A program made the position numbers and the translations under genes. From contig JAERRP010000145.1 in NCBI GenBank assembly GCA_016735415.1, positions 1 through 6,555 on the forward strand: a stretch of DNA of 6,555 nt, given 5' to 3'. The stretch comes from Desulfobacterales bacterium (lineage in GTDB: Bacteria; Desulfobacterota; Desulfobacteria; Desulfobacterales; UBA5852). This document shows positions 1 to 6,555 of the stretch, piece after piece. Positions within the stretch are counted from its first letter, which is position 1. Every line of letters starts with the position of its first letter. The notes beneath the pieces were generated by a model. That model saw only the letters and a list, made by a program, of their open reading frames with translations. It searched no databases and was not told where the DNA came from.

Positions 1-263
1 CCGGCGGCAATCCCGGATCGCTGGCCGACGGCCTCGTCTGTCAGCCGGTGGGCGCCTTCCACCTGCACCGATTCGATCGGAAGCAGGGGCGTCTGGGTGA
101 CCCAGTCGTGGGCCAGAATCAGCGTCAGGTTCAGCAATAGAAAGAGGAACACCCCGGTGACGGTCAAAGCCGTTTTCTTGATGCGGCCGATCCGGTTCTG
201 CCGGCGCTGCCGGATACCGGCCTTGAATACATTGAGACGAACTTTGCGTTTAGGGCCTGCCAT
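1..263 (-). CDS. ftsQ: FtsQ/DivIB-type cell division protein, N-terminal part (partial)
   Basis: Only the first 87 codons are present; the gene runs off the left edge. I translated it by hand from the ATG at 263. The N-terminus (1-30) is strongly basic (MAGPKRKVRLNVFKAG, then RQRRQNRIGRIKK), as in a cytoplasmic tail. One hydrophobic span follows at about 31-51 (TALTVTGVFLFLLLNLTLILA). After it comes IESVQVEGAHRLTDEAV at 63-79, which fits the start of a POTRA domain (the I-x-x-V-x-V-x-G, then L-T-x-x-x-V pattern). This bitopic, single-helix plus POTRA design is that of FtsQ/DivIB, a divisome scaffold that links early and late division proteins. Position directly after murC in a dcw cluster agrees. 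ftsA and ftsZ would be expected next, outside the window. The C-terminal domain is not visible, so the assignment rests on architecture and context. Confidence 0.85.
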   Translation of the reverse strand, partial: MAGPKRKVRLNVFKAGIRQRRQNRIGRIKKTALTVTGVFLFLLLNLTLILAHDWVTQTPLLPIESVQVEGAHRLTDEAVGQRSGIAA

Positions 264-264
264 T

Positions 265-1665
265 TTAAGCGCTCCCGCCTGCCGGGGGCGCCGGCTCCTG
301 CATTACCGCCAGCAGGCGTTCTCCCAGCTTGAGGATGTCGCCGGCCCCCATGGTCAGAACGATATCGTCTTTCCGCAGGTCGCTGCGAATCACGGTCAGG
401 GCTTCGTCGAAATCCGCCGTGCAGGTGACATTCTTGTGGCCGTGGGCCTGGATACCATCGCACAGGGCCGTGTGGGTAACCCCTTCGATCGGCTTTTCAC
501 TGGCCGCATAGATGGGGACGATCACGAGTTTATCGGTCTGGTAGAAAGCGCGTGTGAATTCGTCGAACAGGGCCCGGGTGCGGGTATAGCGATGGGGCTG
601 GAAAACGGCCAGGACGCGCCGGTCCGGCCAGGCGGCCTTGAGCGACTGCAGGGTGGTTTTGATCTCGGTGGGATGGTGGGCGTAATCGTCGATAACGGTC
701 AGATCCCCGATGGTCCCCTTGATTTCCAGCCGTCGCCGTACCCCTTCCAATTCTTCCAGGGCCGACTTGATGATCTTGAAATCGATCCCGACTTCCAGGC
801 CTACGGCAATGCTGGCGAGCGAGTTGTAGACATTGTGGATGCCGGGCAGATTCAGGCAGATGTCACCCAGGGGCTGATCGCGATGGAAAGCCTTGTAGCA
901 GCTCTGAAAGCCCTGGCAGACGATATCCCGGGCCTGAAAATCGGCCTGGTTGCTCAGGCCGTAGGTTGTAAAGCGCTTATGGACCCGGGGGATCAGGTTC
1001 TGAACCGACTCGTTGTCGAGACACAGGACGGCCTGTCCGTAAAAGGGGATCCGGTCGATAAAGCGCGCGAAGGCATCGATGATGGTATCCAGGTCCTCGT
1101 AGTAGTCCAGGTGCTCGCGGTCGATATTGGTGACCACGGCAATGGTGGGCGACATTTTGAGAAAGGAACCGTCGCTTTCGTCGGCTTCCGCCACGATGAA
1201 ATTGCCCCGGCCCAAAACGGCGTTGGTATCCAGGCTGATCAGTTTGCCGCCCACCACGATGGTCGGATCCAGCCCGCCGGCGGTCAAGACGGCGCCGACG
1301 ATGGAGGTCGTCGTGGTTTTGCCGTGGGCTCCGGCAATGGCCACGCTGTACTTGAGCCGCATGAGTTCGGCCAGCATTTCCGCTCGCGGGATGACCGGGA
1401 TCGCGAGATGGCGTGCGGCCCGCAGTTCCGGATTGTCCGCATCGACGGCCGAGGACACCACCACCACATCCGCTCCCTCAACCAGATCTCCGGCGTGCCC
1501 CCGGGAGATCCGGCCCCCCAGACGCTGCAGACGCCGGGTGATGTCGGATTCACGCAGATCCGATCCGGATACACGGTAGTCCAGGTTCAGCAACAGTTCG
1601 GCGATGCCGCTCATGCCGATTCCGCCGATGCCGACGAAGTGAATATGATATGTTTTCTGATACAT
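265..1665 (-). CDS. murC: MurC, UDP-N-acetylmuramate--L-alanine ligase
   Basis: MurC is the first cytoplasmic Mur ligase and adds L-alanine to UDP-MurNAc with ATP. The 466-residue length is normal. The N-terminal UDP-binding domain starts with HFVGIGGIGMSGIAE at 9-23. The central ATPase domain has the P-loop AGAHGKTTTT at 111-120, EADESDGSFL at 160-169 and TNIDREHLDYY at 179-189, followed by GIHNVYN at 275-281. The C-terminal domain has GVRRRLE at 308-314, DDYAHHPTEI at 326-335, FQPHRYTRT at 355-363 and TMGAGDI at 438-444. The ATG start puts the nucleotide-binding loop at its expected distance. The upstream site is only a weak GAG. A 30-base gap separates it from murG and shows no promoter or terminator. 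The TAA stop is followed after one base by the ftsQ ATG. The C-terminal tail is rich in Pro, Gly and Ala. Confidence 0.98.
   Translation of the reverse strand: MYQKTYHIHFVGIGGIGMSGIAELLLNLDYRVSGSDLRESDITRRLQRLGGRISRGHAGDLVEGADVVVVSSAVDADNPELRAARHLAIPVIPRAEMLAELMRLKYSVAIAGAHGKTTTTSIVGAVLTAGGLDPTIVVGGKLISLDTNAVLGRGNFIVAEADESDGSFLKMSPTIAVVTNIDREHLDYYEDLDTIIDAFARFIDRIPFYGQAVLCLDNESVQNLIPRVHKRFTTYGLSNQADFQARDIVCQGFQSCYKAFHRDQPLGDICLNLPGIHNVYNSLASIAVGLEVGIDFKIIKSALEELEGVRRRLEIKGTIGDLTVIDDYAHHPTEIKTTLQSLKAAWPDRRVLAVFQPHRYTRTRALFDEFTRAFYQTDKLVIVPIYAASEKPIEGVTHTALCDGIQAHGHKNVTCTADFDEALTVIRSDLRKDDIVLTMGAGDILKLGERLLAVMQEPAPPAGGSA
272..276 (-). promoter_or_regulatory. Ribosome-binding site for ftsQ
   Basis: On the minus strand GGGAG lies 8 bases before the ATG at 263, within the last murC codons. 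This is good Shine-Dalgarno spacing and supports the start chosen for the FtsQ-type gene. Confidence 0.65.
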
Positions 1666-1695
1666 GCTTCTCGCTTTGTGCTTCGATTCCGGTTT

Positions 1696-2817
1696 TCAGG
1701 ATCGGATCACCCGATCCACCATATCGCTTACAATTGCCGCCGCGGCCTCCGGCTGCCCCAGGGCCCGCGCCTTGGCGGCCATGCGGGCCAGTTCGGCCGG
1801 GTTTTCATGATAATGGCAAATTTTCTCCCAGAGGATCAGGCCGGTCAGCTCCGCTTCAGACAGCATGTCGCCGGCCCCCTTTTCGACCAGCAGGCGGGCG
1901 TTCAACTCCTGGTGGTTGTCAGCCGCATGGGGGAAGGGAATGAAGATCATCGGTTTGCCGATACAGGTCAACTCCGCCACCGTGGTGGCCCCGGCGCGAC
2001 AGACGACCAGATCGGCGTGCTGGTACTGGCGGTGCATATCGTCGAAAAAGGGCCGCACATCGGCCTTTAGATTGGCCGCCTGGTAGGCCTGACGCATGCG
2101 CGCCAGATCGTCGGCACCGGTCTGATGGATAAAGCGTATGCTGTTCTGGCCACAGGCGCAGGCCAGCATTTCGGCCACGGCCGCGTTGATGCCGTGGGCC
2201 CCCTGGCTGCCACCCACGATCAGAATCGTAAAAGACCCTGAGGTGCGCTCCGGTTGCGGCGCATCGGCCAGGCGGCGAATTTCCTCCCGGACCGGGTTGC
2301 CGGTCAGGAGCACTTTGTCCGCGGGGAAACACGCGCTATGGTCCTCGAAAGCGATGTAAATCCGACGGGCCAGTCGTGCCAGGAGCCGATTGGTGATGCC
2401 CGGCAGCAGATTCTGTTCCTGAAGACAAACCGGGATTCTCAGCAGGTAGGCCGCCAGGCAGACCGGTCCGGCCGCGTAGCCGCCGACCCCGATGACGACC
2501 TGGGGTTTGAAGCGCCACAGGATCGCGGCCGCCTTGAGGACACTGCCGGGCAGCACACTGAGGGCCATCAGTTGGCGTATCGGCTCCATGCCTTTGAACC
2601 CCTTGACAGTAATGAGGGCGTGGGGGTAGCCGGCCGCGGACATGACTTTGCGCTCCAGAGGGCGACCGGTCCCGATGAACAGGATTTGCGTACCGGGACA
2701 ACGCTGCTCCAGCTCCCGGCAGATGGCCACACCCGGGAAGAGGTGGCCGCCGGTGCCGCCGCCGGTCAGCACGGCCCGCACGGGGGCCGCCGGGATATTT
2801 ATCGTCGCCTGGGCCAT
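1696..2817 (-). CDS. murG: MurG, UDP-GlcNAc : lipid I N-acetylglucosaminyltransferase
   Basis: MurG is a peripheral inner-membrane GT28 glycosyltransferase that adds GlcNAc to lipid I on the cytoplasmic face, giving lipid II. From the ATG at 2817 the product is 373 residues, close to the usual 355-365. Two Rossmann-like domains are visible. The N-terminal acceptor domain has the glycine loop TGGGTGGHLFPG at 18-29, GVGGYAAGP at 110-118 and QEQNLLPGITN at 133-143. The C-terminal donor domain has GNPVR at 173-177, GGSQGAHGIN at 202-211, HQTG at 231-234, RAGATTVAEL at 274-283 and PFPHAADNHQELNA at 294-307. The frame stays open far upstream (to about 4032) through ftsW, but family alignment places the true N-terminus just before the glycine loop, so I start it at 2817. 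The site before that ATG is G-rich but not a classic Shine-Dalgarno, and coupling to ftsW is likely because the genes overlap by 19 bases. Confidence 0.97.
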   Translation of the reverse strand: MAQATINIPAAPVRAVLTGGGTGGHLFPGVAICRELEQRCPGTQILFIGTGRPLERKVMSAAGYPHALITVKGFKGMEPIRQLMALSVLPGSVLKAAAILWRFKPQVVIGVGGYAAGPVCLAAYLLRIPVCLQEQNLLPGITNRLLARLARRIYIAFEDHSACFPADKVLLTGNPVREEIRRLADAPQPERTSGSFTILIVGGSQGAHGINAAVAEMLACACGQNSIRFIHQTGADDLARMRQAYQAANLKADVRPFFDDMHRQYQHADLVVCRAGATTVAELTCIGKPMIFIPFPHAADNHQELNARLLVEKGAGDMLSEAELTGLILWEKICHYHENPAELARMAAKARALGQPEAAAAIVSDMVDRVIRS

Positions 2818-3959
2818 GCCACCGTCCCGATGTTCATTAAAATTCCGATGGCGGCCATGTTCACGACCAGCGATGTGCCGCCATAACTGAGAAAGGGCAG
2901 GGTCAGTCCCTTGGTGGGGAGCAACCCCAGCGTCACCCCCATGTTGATGCAGACCTGCAGGGCCAGAGCCGTTGTCAGGCCGAAGGCCAGCAGGGCGCCA
3001 AAAAAGTCCTCGGTCCGCCGGGCGATGGCGATGCCGCGCCAGATGATCAGACCGTAGAGCCCCACCATCAGGGTCACGCCCACCAGGCCGAATTCCTCGC
3101 CGATAACGGAGAAGATAAAATCCGTATGGGGCTCCGGAAGATAAAAAAGCTTCTGCAGGCTTTTGCCGATGCCGGTGCCCCAGATCCCGCCGGACCCGAA
3201 GGCCATCAGGGAGTGAATCGTCTGGTACCCCTCGGAGGCGGGGTAATCCCAGGGGTTCAGGAAGCTCATCAGCCTTCGGATGCGATATTCGGCCGACACC
3301 AGCAGATAGACGCCGGCGGGCAGCAGAAGCAGGGCCGACAGAAACAGGTGGCGCAGCGGAACCCCCCCGGTAAACATCATGATCCCGGCCAGGAGCGCCA
3401 GGATCACCACCGAACCGAAGTCGGGCTGCAGCATCATCGGTACCAGCAGCATGGCCAGAACGATGATGTGGGGCACAAAACCGATGGCGAATTCGCGCAC
3501 CCGTTCGTTCTTCTTGCTCATGGAATAGGCCAGGTAAACAACCAGGGCGATCCGTGCCAGTTCGGAGGGCTGGAAGGTGAACCCCGCCACCTGCAGCCAG
3601 CGGGCGGCCCCGCCGGCCGTATGGCCCCAACCGCTGATCAATACGGCCGTGAGAAGCCCGAAGGCCACGGCCACCGCCGGGTAGGCCAGCGACCGCCACA
3701 GGCGATAGGGGAAATGGCGCGCAATCACCAGCGCGATCAAGCCAACCAGCGCAAAGAGGGCCTGTTTTTTCAGGAAAAAGTAGCTGCTGCCGAATTTTTT
3801 GAGCGCCAGGGCCGAACTGGCCGAATAGACCATCACCATCCCGATCCCGACCAGAAACAGCACCGGGAACAGCAACCTGAGATCGTAGGGCGTTGCCGGG
3901 GTGGGGCCGGAGGGCTTGGGGGCCGTCCGTTTTATGGCAGTTGCTGGACGTGACGGCAA
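2799..3959 (-). CDS. ftsW: FtsW, septal SEDS peptidoglycan glycosyltransferase
   Basis: FtsW belongs to the SEDS family of polytopic membrane proteins, which polymerise lipid II into glycan strands at the division site with a partner class B PBP. The product is 386 residues with a short, Pro- and Lys/Arg-rich cytoplasmic N-terminus (1-25), then many hydrophobic segments. Family signatures are GAARWL at 117-122, FQPSELA at 129-135, QPDFGS at 178-183, YQTIHSL at 245-251, GIGKSLQKLFYLPEPHTDFIF at 263-283 and GLTLPFLSYGG at 351-361. Asp280 in HTDFIF corresponds to the catalytic-site Asp of SEDS proteins (family knowledge). FtsW rather than RodA is inferred from its place between murD and murG. 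The start is TTG with a strong upstream GGAG; an in-frame stop 25 bases upstream excludes a longer form. It overlaps murD by 28 bases and murG by 19. Confidence 0.96.
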   Translation of the reverse strand: MPSRPATAIKRTAPKPSGPTPATPYDLRLLFPVLFLVGIGMVMVYSASSALALKKFGSSYFFLKKQALFALVGLIALVIARHFPYRLWRSLAYPAVAVAFGLLTAVLISGWGHTAGGAARWLQVAGFTFQPSELARIALVVYLAYSMSKKNERVREFAIGFVPHIIVLAMLLVPMMLQPDFGSVVILALLAGIMMFTGGVPLRHLFLSALLLLPAGVYLLVSAEYRIRRLMSFLNPWDYPASEGYQTIHSLMAFGSGGIWGTGIGKSLQKLFYLPEPHTDFIFSVIGEEFGLVGVTLMVGLYGLIIWRGIAIARRTEDFFGALLAFGLTTALALQVCINMGVTLGLLPTKGLTLPFLSYGGTSLVVNMAAIGILMNIGTVAWPRRR

Positions 3960-5305
3960 AAGTCTTCTCCCCGCTGGTGATAACTATCGTACATGTCGAA
4001 ACTGGCGCAGGCCGGCGAAAGAAGGACCACATCCCCGGTCCGGGCCCGACCGGCGGCCAGTCGAACGGCCTCGGCCATATCGCCGGCCTGGACGGTGGGC
4101 ACGAGGTGGCCCAGGGCGGTCGTGATGTTTTCCGCGGCTTCGCCCATGACCACCAGGGCCCGCACCTTTTTTTGAACCCGTGTTTCGAGCGCCCGGTACC
4201 CGCCGCCCTTGTCCCGGCCGCCCATGATCAGGACCACCGGGGTGTCAAAGCCTTCCAGGGCCCGGCAGACGGCGTCCACATTGGTGGCTTTGGAGTCATC
4301 GTAGTAGCGAATCCCCCGGGCTGTTTTGACCTGGGTCAGGCGGTGGGCCAGGCTCCGAAAACCGTTCAGGGCCGTCTGCAGACCCTCCGGCGTGGCCCCG
4401 GCGGCCAGTGCGGCCAGACCGGCTGCGGCCGCATTTTCCCGGTTGTGGCCTCCGGTCAGCTGCCAATGGGTCAGGTCGATCGCGTGGGACCTTCCGTCCG
4501 CCAGTTTGAAATCGATGTGGTCCCCCGTGATGCGGGCCTGCCCGCCGGTGTTCGTTGCCGCGGCGTTGAATAAGAGCACTTGCCCGCGAACGTGTCGGGC
4601 CGCGGCCCGGCTGAACGGATCGCCGGCATTCAAGATGGCGGTATCGCTGTCGGTCTGGTTGGCGAAAAGCTGCATTTTGGATTCGGCATAGGCCTCGAAA
4701 CTGGGGTAACGGTCCAGGTGATCGGCACTGACATTCAGCAGGATGCCGATCCGGGGCCGGAAACGCTCGATGGTGTCGAGCTGAAAGCTGCTCACCTCGA
4801 TGACCAGCCAGTCCCGGCGTTGCCCTTCGGCGACATAGTTGATCAGGGGGTTGCCGATATTGCCGCCCACGAAAACGCGCTGGCCCGAGGCCGTCAGCAT
4901 GTGTCCCAGCAATTCGGTGGTGGTGGTTTTACCATTGGTGCCCGTGATGGCGATAATGGGTTGTTCGATATAGCGGGCCGCCAGTTCGATTTCACCAATG
5001 ACCGGAATACCGTGGTGGCGCGCCGCCGCCACCGGTTCGATGGTATGGGGCACCCCCGGGCTCAGGACGATCAGATCGGTCTGCAGAAAGGTTGCGGGCC
5101 GGTGCGCGCCGAACTCCAGGGTGACGCCCATGGTCTGCAGCTGTTGTGCTTCCGTCTCGAACTGCGCGCGCGCGGCCCTGTCCGTCACGGTCACCCGGGC
5201 ACCCTGCTGCCGGCAGAAGCGGGCCACGGCCAGGCCGCTTTTACCCAGACCCACCACGGTGATCTTCCGGCCTTGGATGTCTTCAGCAGCAGCAGTGTTC
5301 ATCAT
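3932..5305 (-). CDS. murD: MurD, UDP-MurNAc-L-alanine--D-glutamate ligase
   Basis: MurD is a cytoplasmic Mur ligase that adds D-glutamate to UDP-MurNAc-L-Ala using ATP. The 457-residue product has the three-domain layout. The N-terminal Rossmann-like UDP-binding domain has VVGLGKSGLAVARF at 17-30. The central ATPase domain has the P-loop TGTNGKTTTTELL at 121-133, EVSSFQL at 170-176 and NVSADHLDRY at 191-200. The C-terminal domain has DDSKATN at 336-342 and SPACASFD...RGEDF at 430-449. Lys210, in the YAESK context, is the likely carbamylated lysine by family analogy. The start is either of two adjacent ATGs (5305 or 5302); a weak GAG on the upstream side is better spaced for the second. The family usually has HR-x-E after the central domain, but here it reads HRLT (Thr324). 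The 3' end overlaps ftsW by 28 bases. Confidence 0.97.
   Translation of the reverse strand: MMNTAAAEDIQGRKITVVGLGKSGLAVARFCRQQGARVTVTDRAARAQFETEAQQLQTMGVTLEFGAHRPATFLQTDLIVLSPGVPHTIEPVAAARHHGIPVIGEIELAARYIEQPIIAITGTNGKTTTTELLGHMLTASGQRVFVGGNIGNPLINYVAEGQRRDWLVIEVSSFQLDTIERFRPRIGILLNVSADHLDRYPSFEAYAESKMQLFANQTDSDTAILNAGDPFSRAAARHVRGQVLLFNAAATNTGGQARITGDHIDFKLADGRSHAIDLTHWQLTGGHNRENAAAAGLAALAAGATPEGLQTALNGFRSLAHRLTQVKTARGIRYYDDSKATNVDAVCRALEGFDTPVVLIMGGRDKGGGYRALETRVQKKVRALVVMGEAAENITTALGHLVPTVQAGDMAEAVRLAAGRARTGDVVLLSPACASFDMYDSYHQRGEDFCRHVQQLP
3967..3970 (-). promoter_or_regulatory. Shine-Dalgarno site that sets the ftsW TTG start
   Basis: On the minus strand the sequence reads GGAGAAGACTTTTG, placing GGAG 7 bases before the TTG at 3959. 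It lies within the murD codons for the conserved Arg-Gly-Glu-Asp-Phe motif. The good spacing, together with an in-frame TAG at 3984-3986 and no in-frame ATG or GTG before the first membrane segment, identifies TTG as the ftsW start. Confidence 0.75.
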
Positions 5306-5323
5306 GATCTCACGCGTTTTCCG

Positions 5324-6403
5324 TCAGCGTAGTTTAAGGGTGCTCATGGCCAGCAGGGCCAGAGCGATCGAGATAATCCAGAAGCGCACGATGACTTTGG
5401 GTTCGGCCCAGCCCTTGAGTTCGAAATGATGGTGCAGGGGGGCCATGCGGAAAATCCGTTTGCCGTGGGTCAGCTTGAAAAAAGCCACCTGGAAAATGAC
5501 CGACAGGGTTTCGATGACGAAAAGCCCGCCCACCAGCACCAGCAGGATTTCCTGTTTGGTGATGATCGCGATGGTGCCGATGGCGCTGCCCAGGGAGAGA
5601 CTGCCCACATCCCCCATGAAAACCTGGGCCGGATAGGCATTGAACCACAGAAACCCCAGCCCGGCGCCTACGATGGCCCCGCAGAAAACAGCCATCTCGC
5701 CCACGCCGGCCACGTAGTGGATCTGCAGGTAGGCGGCAAATTTAACGTGACCGGTGACATAGGCGAAGATCATATAGGTCGCCGCAGCGATCGCCAGGGG
5801 CCCGATCGCCAGGCCGTCCAGGCCGTCCGTGAGGTTGACGGCGTTGGAGGCCCCCACGATCACCAGCATCGTGAACAGTATGTAGCCCCACCCCAGGTCG
5901 GGCTGGACGTTTTTGAGAAAGGGCACTGTCACCCGGGTTGAAAAGCCGGGGTAGAAATAGAGCAGCAGCCCGCAGACCAGGGCCACGCCGCACTGGAGCA
6001 GGATTTTTTCCCGGGCGCCCAACCCCTTGCTGCGTTTTTTGACCTGCATGCGGTAGTCGTCCACGAAACCGATGACACCGCTGGCCACTATGACCATCAG
6101 AGCGATCCAGACGTAGAAGTTGGTGAGGTTGGCCCATAGCAGGGTGGACGCCACCACCGCAAAGACGATCAGCACGCCGCCCATGGTGGGGGTTCCCGAT
6201 TTTTTGAAATGGGTTTCGGGTCCGTCCTCGCGGATAAACTGCCCCACCTGCATGCGGCGCAGCCGTTTGATGACCCAGGGCCCCAGCAGAAAACAGATCA
6301 GGAAAGCCGTCAGGCTGGCGTAAATCGCCCGGAACGTGATGTACCGGAATACATTGAACGCCGAGATGCTGGTGTGCAGCGGATATAATAGGTGAAAAAT
6401 CAT
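5324..6403 (-). CDS. mraY: MraY, phospho-N-acetylmuramoyl-pentapeptide transferase
   Basis: MraY is an integral membrane enzyme that transfers phospho-MurNAc-pentapeptide from UDP to undecaprenyl phosphate, making lipid I. The 359-residue length matches the family (about 360). Family signatures appear in order: [11 protein letters not shown] near residues 16-26, GTPTMGG at 70-76, the DDY pair at 115-117, [10 protein letters not shown] at 190-199, GDVGSL at 264-269 and the PLHHHFE loop at 322-328. Asp115, Asp116 and Asp265 are the candidates for the conserved catalytic and Mg2+-binding acidic residues; this assignment is by family analogy. Many hydrophobic stretches alternate with short loops, as expected for about ten membrane helices. 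The ATG start overlaps the murF stop (ATGA), and the N-terminus aligns well with known MraY proteins, so the start is firm. The stop is TGA, 18 bases before murD. No anomaly is seen. Confidence 0.98.
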   Translation of the reverse strand: MIFHLLYPLHTSISAFNVFRYITFRAIYASLTAFLICFLLGPWVIKRLRRMQVGQFIREDGPETHFKKSGTPTMGGVLIVFAVVASTLLWANLTNFYVWIALMVIVASGVIGFVDDYRMQVKKRSKGLGAREKILLQCGVALVCGLLLYFYPGFSTRVTVPFLKNVQPDLGWGYILFTMLVIVGASNAVNLTDGLDGLAIGPLAIAAATYMIFAYVTGHVKFAAYLQIHYVAGVGEMAVFCGAIVGAGLGFLWFNAYPAQVFMGDVGSLSLGSAIGTIAIITKQEILLVLVGGLFVIETLSVIFQVAFFKLTHGKRIFRMAPLHHHFELKGWAEPKVIVRFWIISIALALLAMSTLKLR

Positions 6404-6555
6404 CGGGCTTCGTCCTCGCTGCCCTTGTTGGCCCAGGCGGTCAGGGCCTCGACCACGCGCTCCATTTTCATGCCGCGCGAGCCCTTGACCAGAATCCAGT
6501 CACCGGGCTGCAGCTGCTCCGGCAGGTAAGCGCAAATCTCGGGCACCGATCCTGT
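6400..6555 (-). CDS. murF: MurF, UDP-MurNAc-tripeptide--D-Ala-D-Ala ligase, C-terminal end (partial)
   Basis: Only the last 51 codons plus a TGA stop are present; the gene continues beyond the right edge of the window. I translated the stretch by hand. It contains [18 protein letters not shown], the characteristic end of the MurF C-terminal domain, followed by a short acidic tail ending EDEAR. MurF is a cytoplasmic ATP-dependent Mur ligase that adds D-Ala-D-Ala to UDP-MurNAc-tripeptide, giving the pentapeptide used by MraY, which is encoded immediately downstream. The stop codon overlaps the mraY start in an ATGA arrangement, so the two genes are probably translationally coupled. The catalytic ATP-binding domain lies outside the window, so nothing can be said about its integrity. 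The identification rests on the C-terminal motif and on the murF-mraY-murD gene order. Confidence 0.9.
   Translation of the reverse strand, partial: TGSVPEICAYLPEQLQPGDWILVKGSRGMKMERVVEALTAWANKGSEDEAR
6414..6417 (-). promoter_or_regulatory. Likely ribosome-binding site for mraY
   Basis: Read on the minus strand, GAGG lies 10 bases before the mraY ATG, inside the last murF codons. The spacing is slightly long but usable. It supports the ATG at 6403, which also overlaps the murF stop. Confidence 0.5.

Noticed and set aside
1666..1695. The 30-base murG-murC gap as a possible terminator or promoter site.
   Set aside because: It has no inverted repeat followed by a T-run and no convincing -10/-35 pair; it holds at most a weak ribosome-binding site for murC.
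97..2070. A 657-codon open frame on the plus strand, antisense to murC and the 3' part of murG.
   Set aside because: It lies opposite two unmistakable conserved genes. Its translation has low-complexity Gly/Asp/Gln/Val-rich composition with no recognisable domain. Long antisense frames are common opposite GC-rich genes because of codon bias.
2818..4032. The murG frame stays open for 405 codons upstream of its ATG, through all of ftsW and into murD, as if there were a fused 778-residue protein.
   Set aside because: The upstream part is out of frame with ftsW, is Arg/Gly/Pro-rich and shows no domain, whereas ftsW itself is intact with all family motifs. MurG begins naturally at 2817. It is a GC-driven shadow.
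3126..5332. Several plus-strand open frames of 120-275 codons opposite ftsW and murD.
   Set aside because: They are antisense shadows of conserved genes, with biased composition, no recognisable motifs and no convincing ribosome-binding sites.
1..6555. Possibility of a novel defence system, mobile element, CRISPR array or RNA element in the window.
   Set aside because: Virtually every base is accounted for by seven conserved dcw-cluster genes in one orientation. I saw no direct or inverted repeats, transposase-like sequence, tRNA-like sequence or unexplained gap.

Overview
The window is a compact, single-direction piece of a bacterial dcw (division and cell wall) cluster. All genes lie on the minus strand, so transcription runs from high to low coordinates: murF (3' end only) - mraY - murD - ftsW - murG - murC - ftsQ (5' end only). 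The gene order, the fairly high GC content (judged by eye) and the style of the Mur proteins suggest a Gram-negative proteobacterium-like organism. A Desulfobacterota (former Deltaproteobacteria) member is my best guess, but this is inference; no 16S or other marker gene is present.

Layout: positions 6400-6555 hold the last 51 codons of murF. Next come complete mraY (359 aa), murD (457 aa), ftsW (386 aa, TTG start), murG (373 aa) and murC (466 aa). Positions 1-263 hold the first 87 codons of an FtsQ-type protein. Packing is very tight: murF/mraY share an ATGA overlap, mraY-murD are 18 bases apart, murD/ftsW overlap by 28 bases, ftsW/murG overlap by 19, murG-murC are 30 apart and murC-ftsQ are 1 apart. 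No intergenic space is large enough for an obvious promoter, and I see no terminator, RNA gene, repeat, mobile element or CRISPR array. A polycistronic operon with translational coupling is the simplest reading.

Together the genes cover most of peptidoglycan precursor synthesis and its link to division. MurC adds L-Ala to UDP-MurNAc, MurD adds D-Glu, and MurF adds the terminal dipeptide. MraY moves the phospho-MurNAc-pentapeptide to undecaprenyl phosphate (lipid I), and MurG adds GlcNAc (lipid II). FtsW is the SEDS glycosyltransferase that polymerises lipid II at the septum, and FtsQ is a divisome scaffold.

This is an ordinary, conserved housekeeping region; I found no sign of an undescribed system. 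Mild points of interest are the absence of murB between murC and ftsQ, the ftsW TTG start whose ribosome-binding site is built into conserved murD codons, and a possible substitution in a MurD motif.
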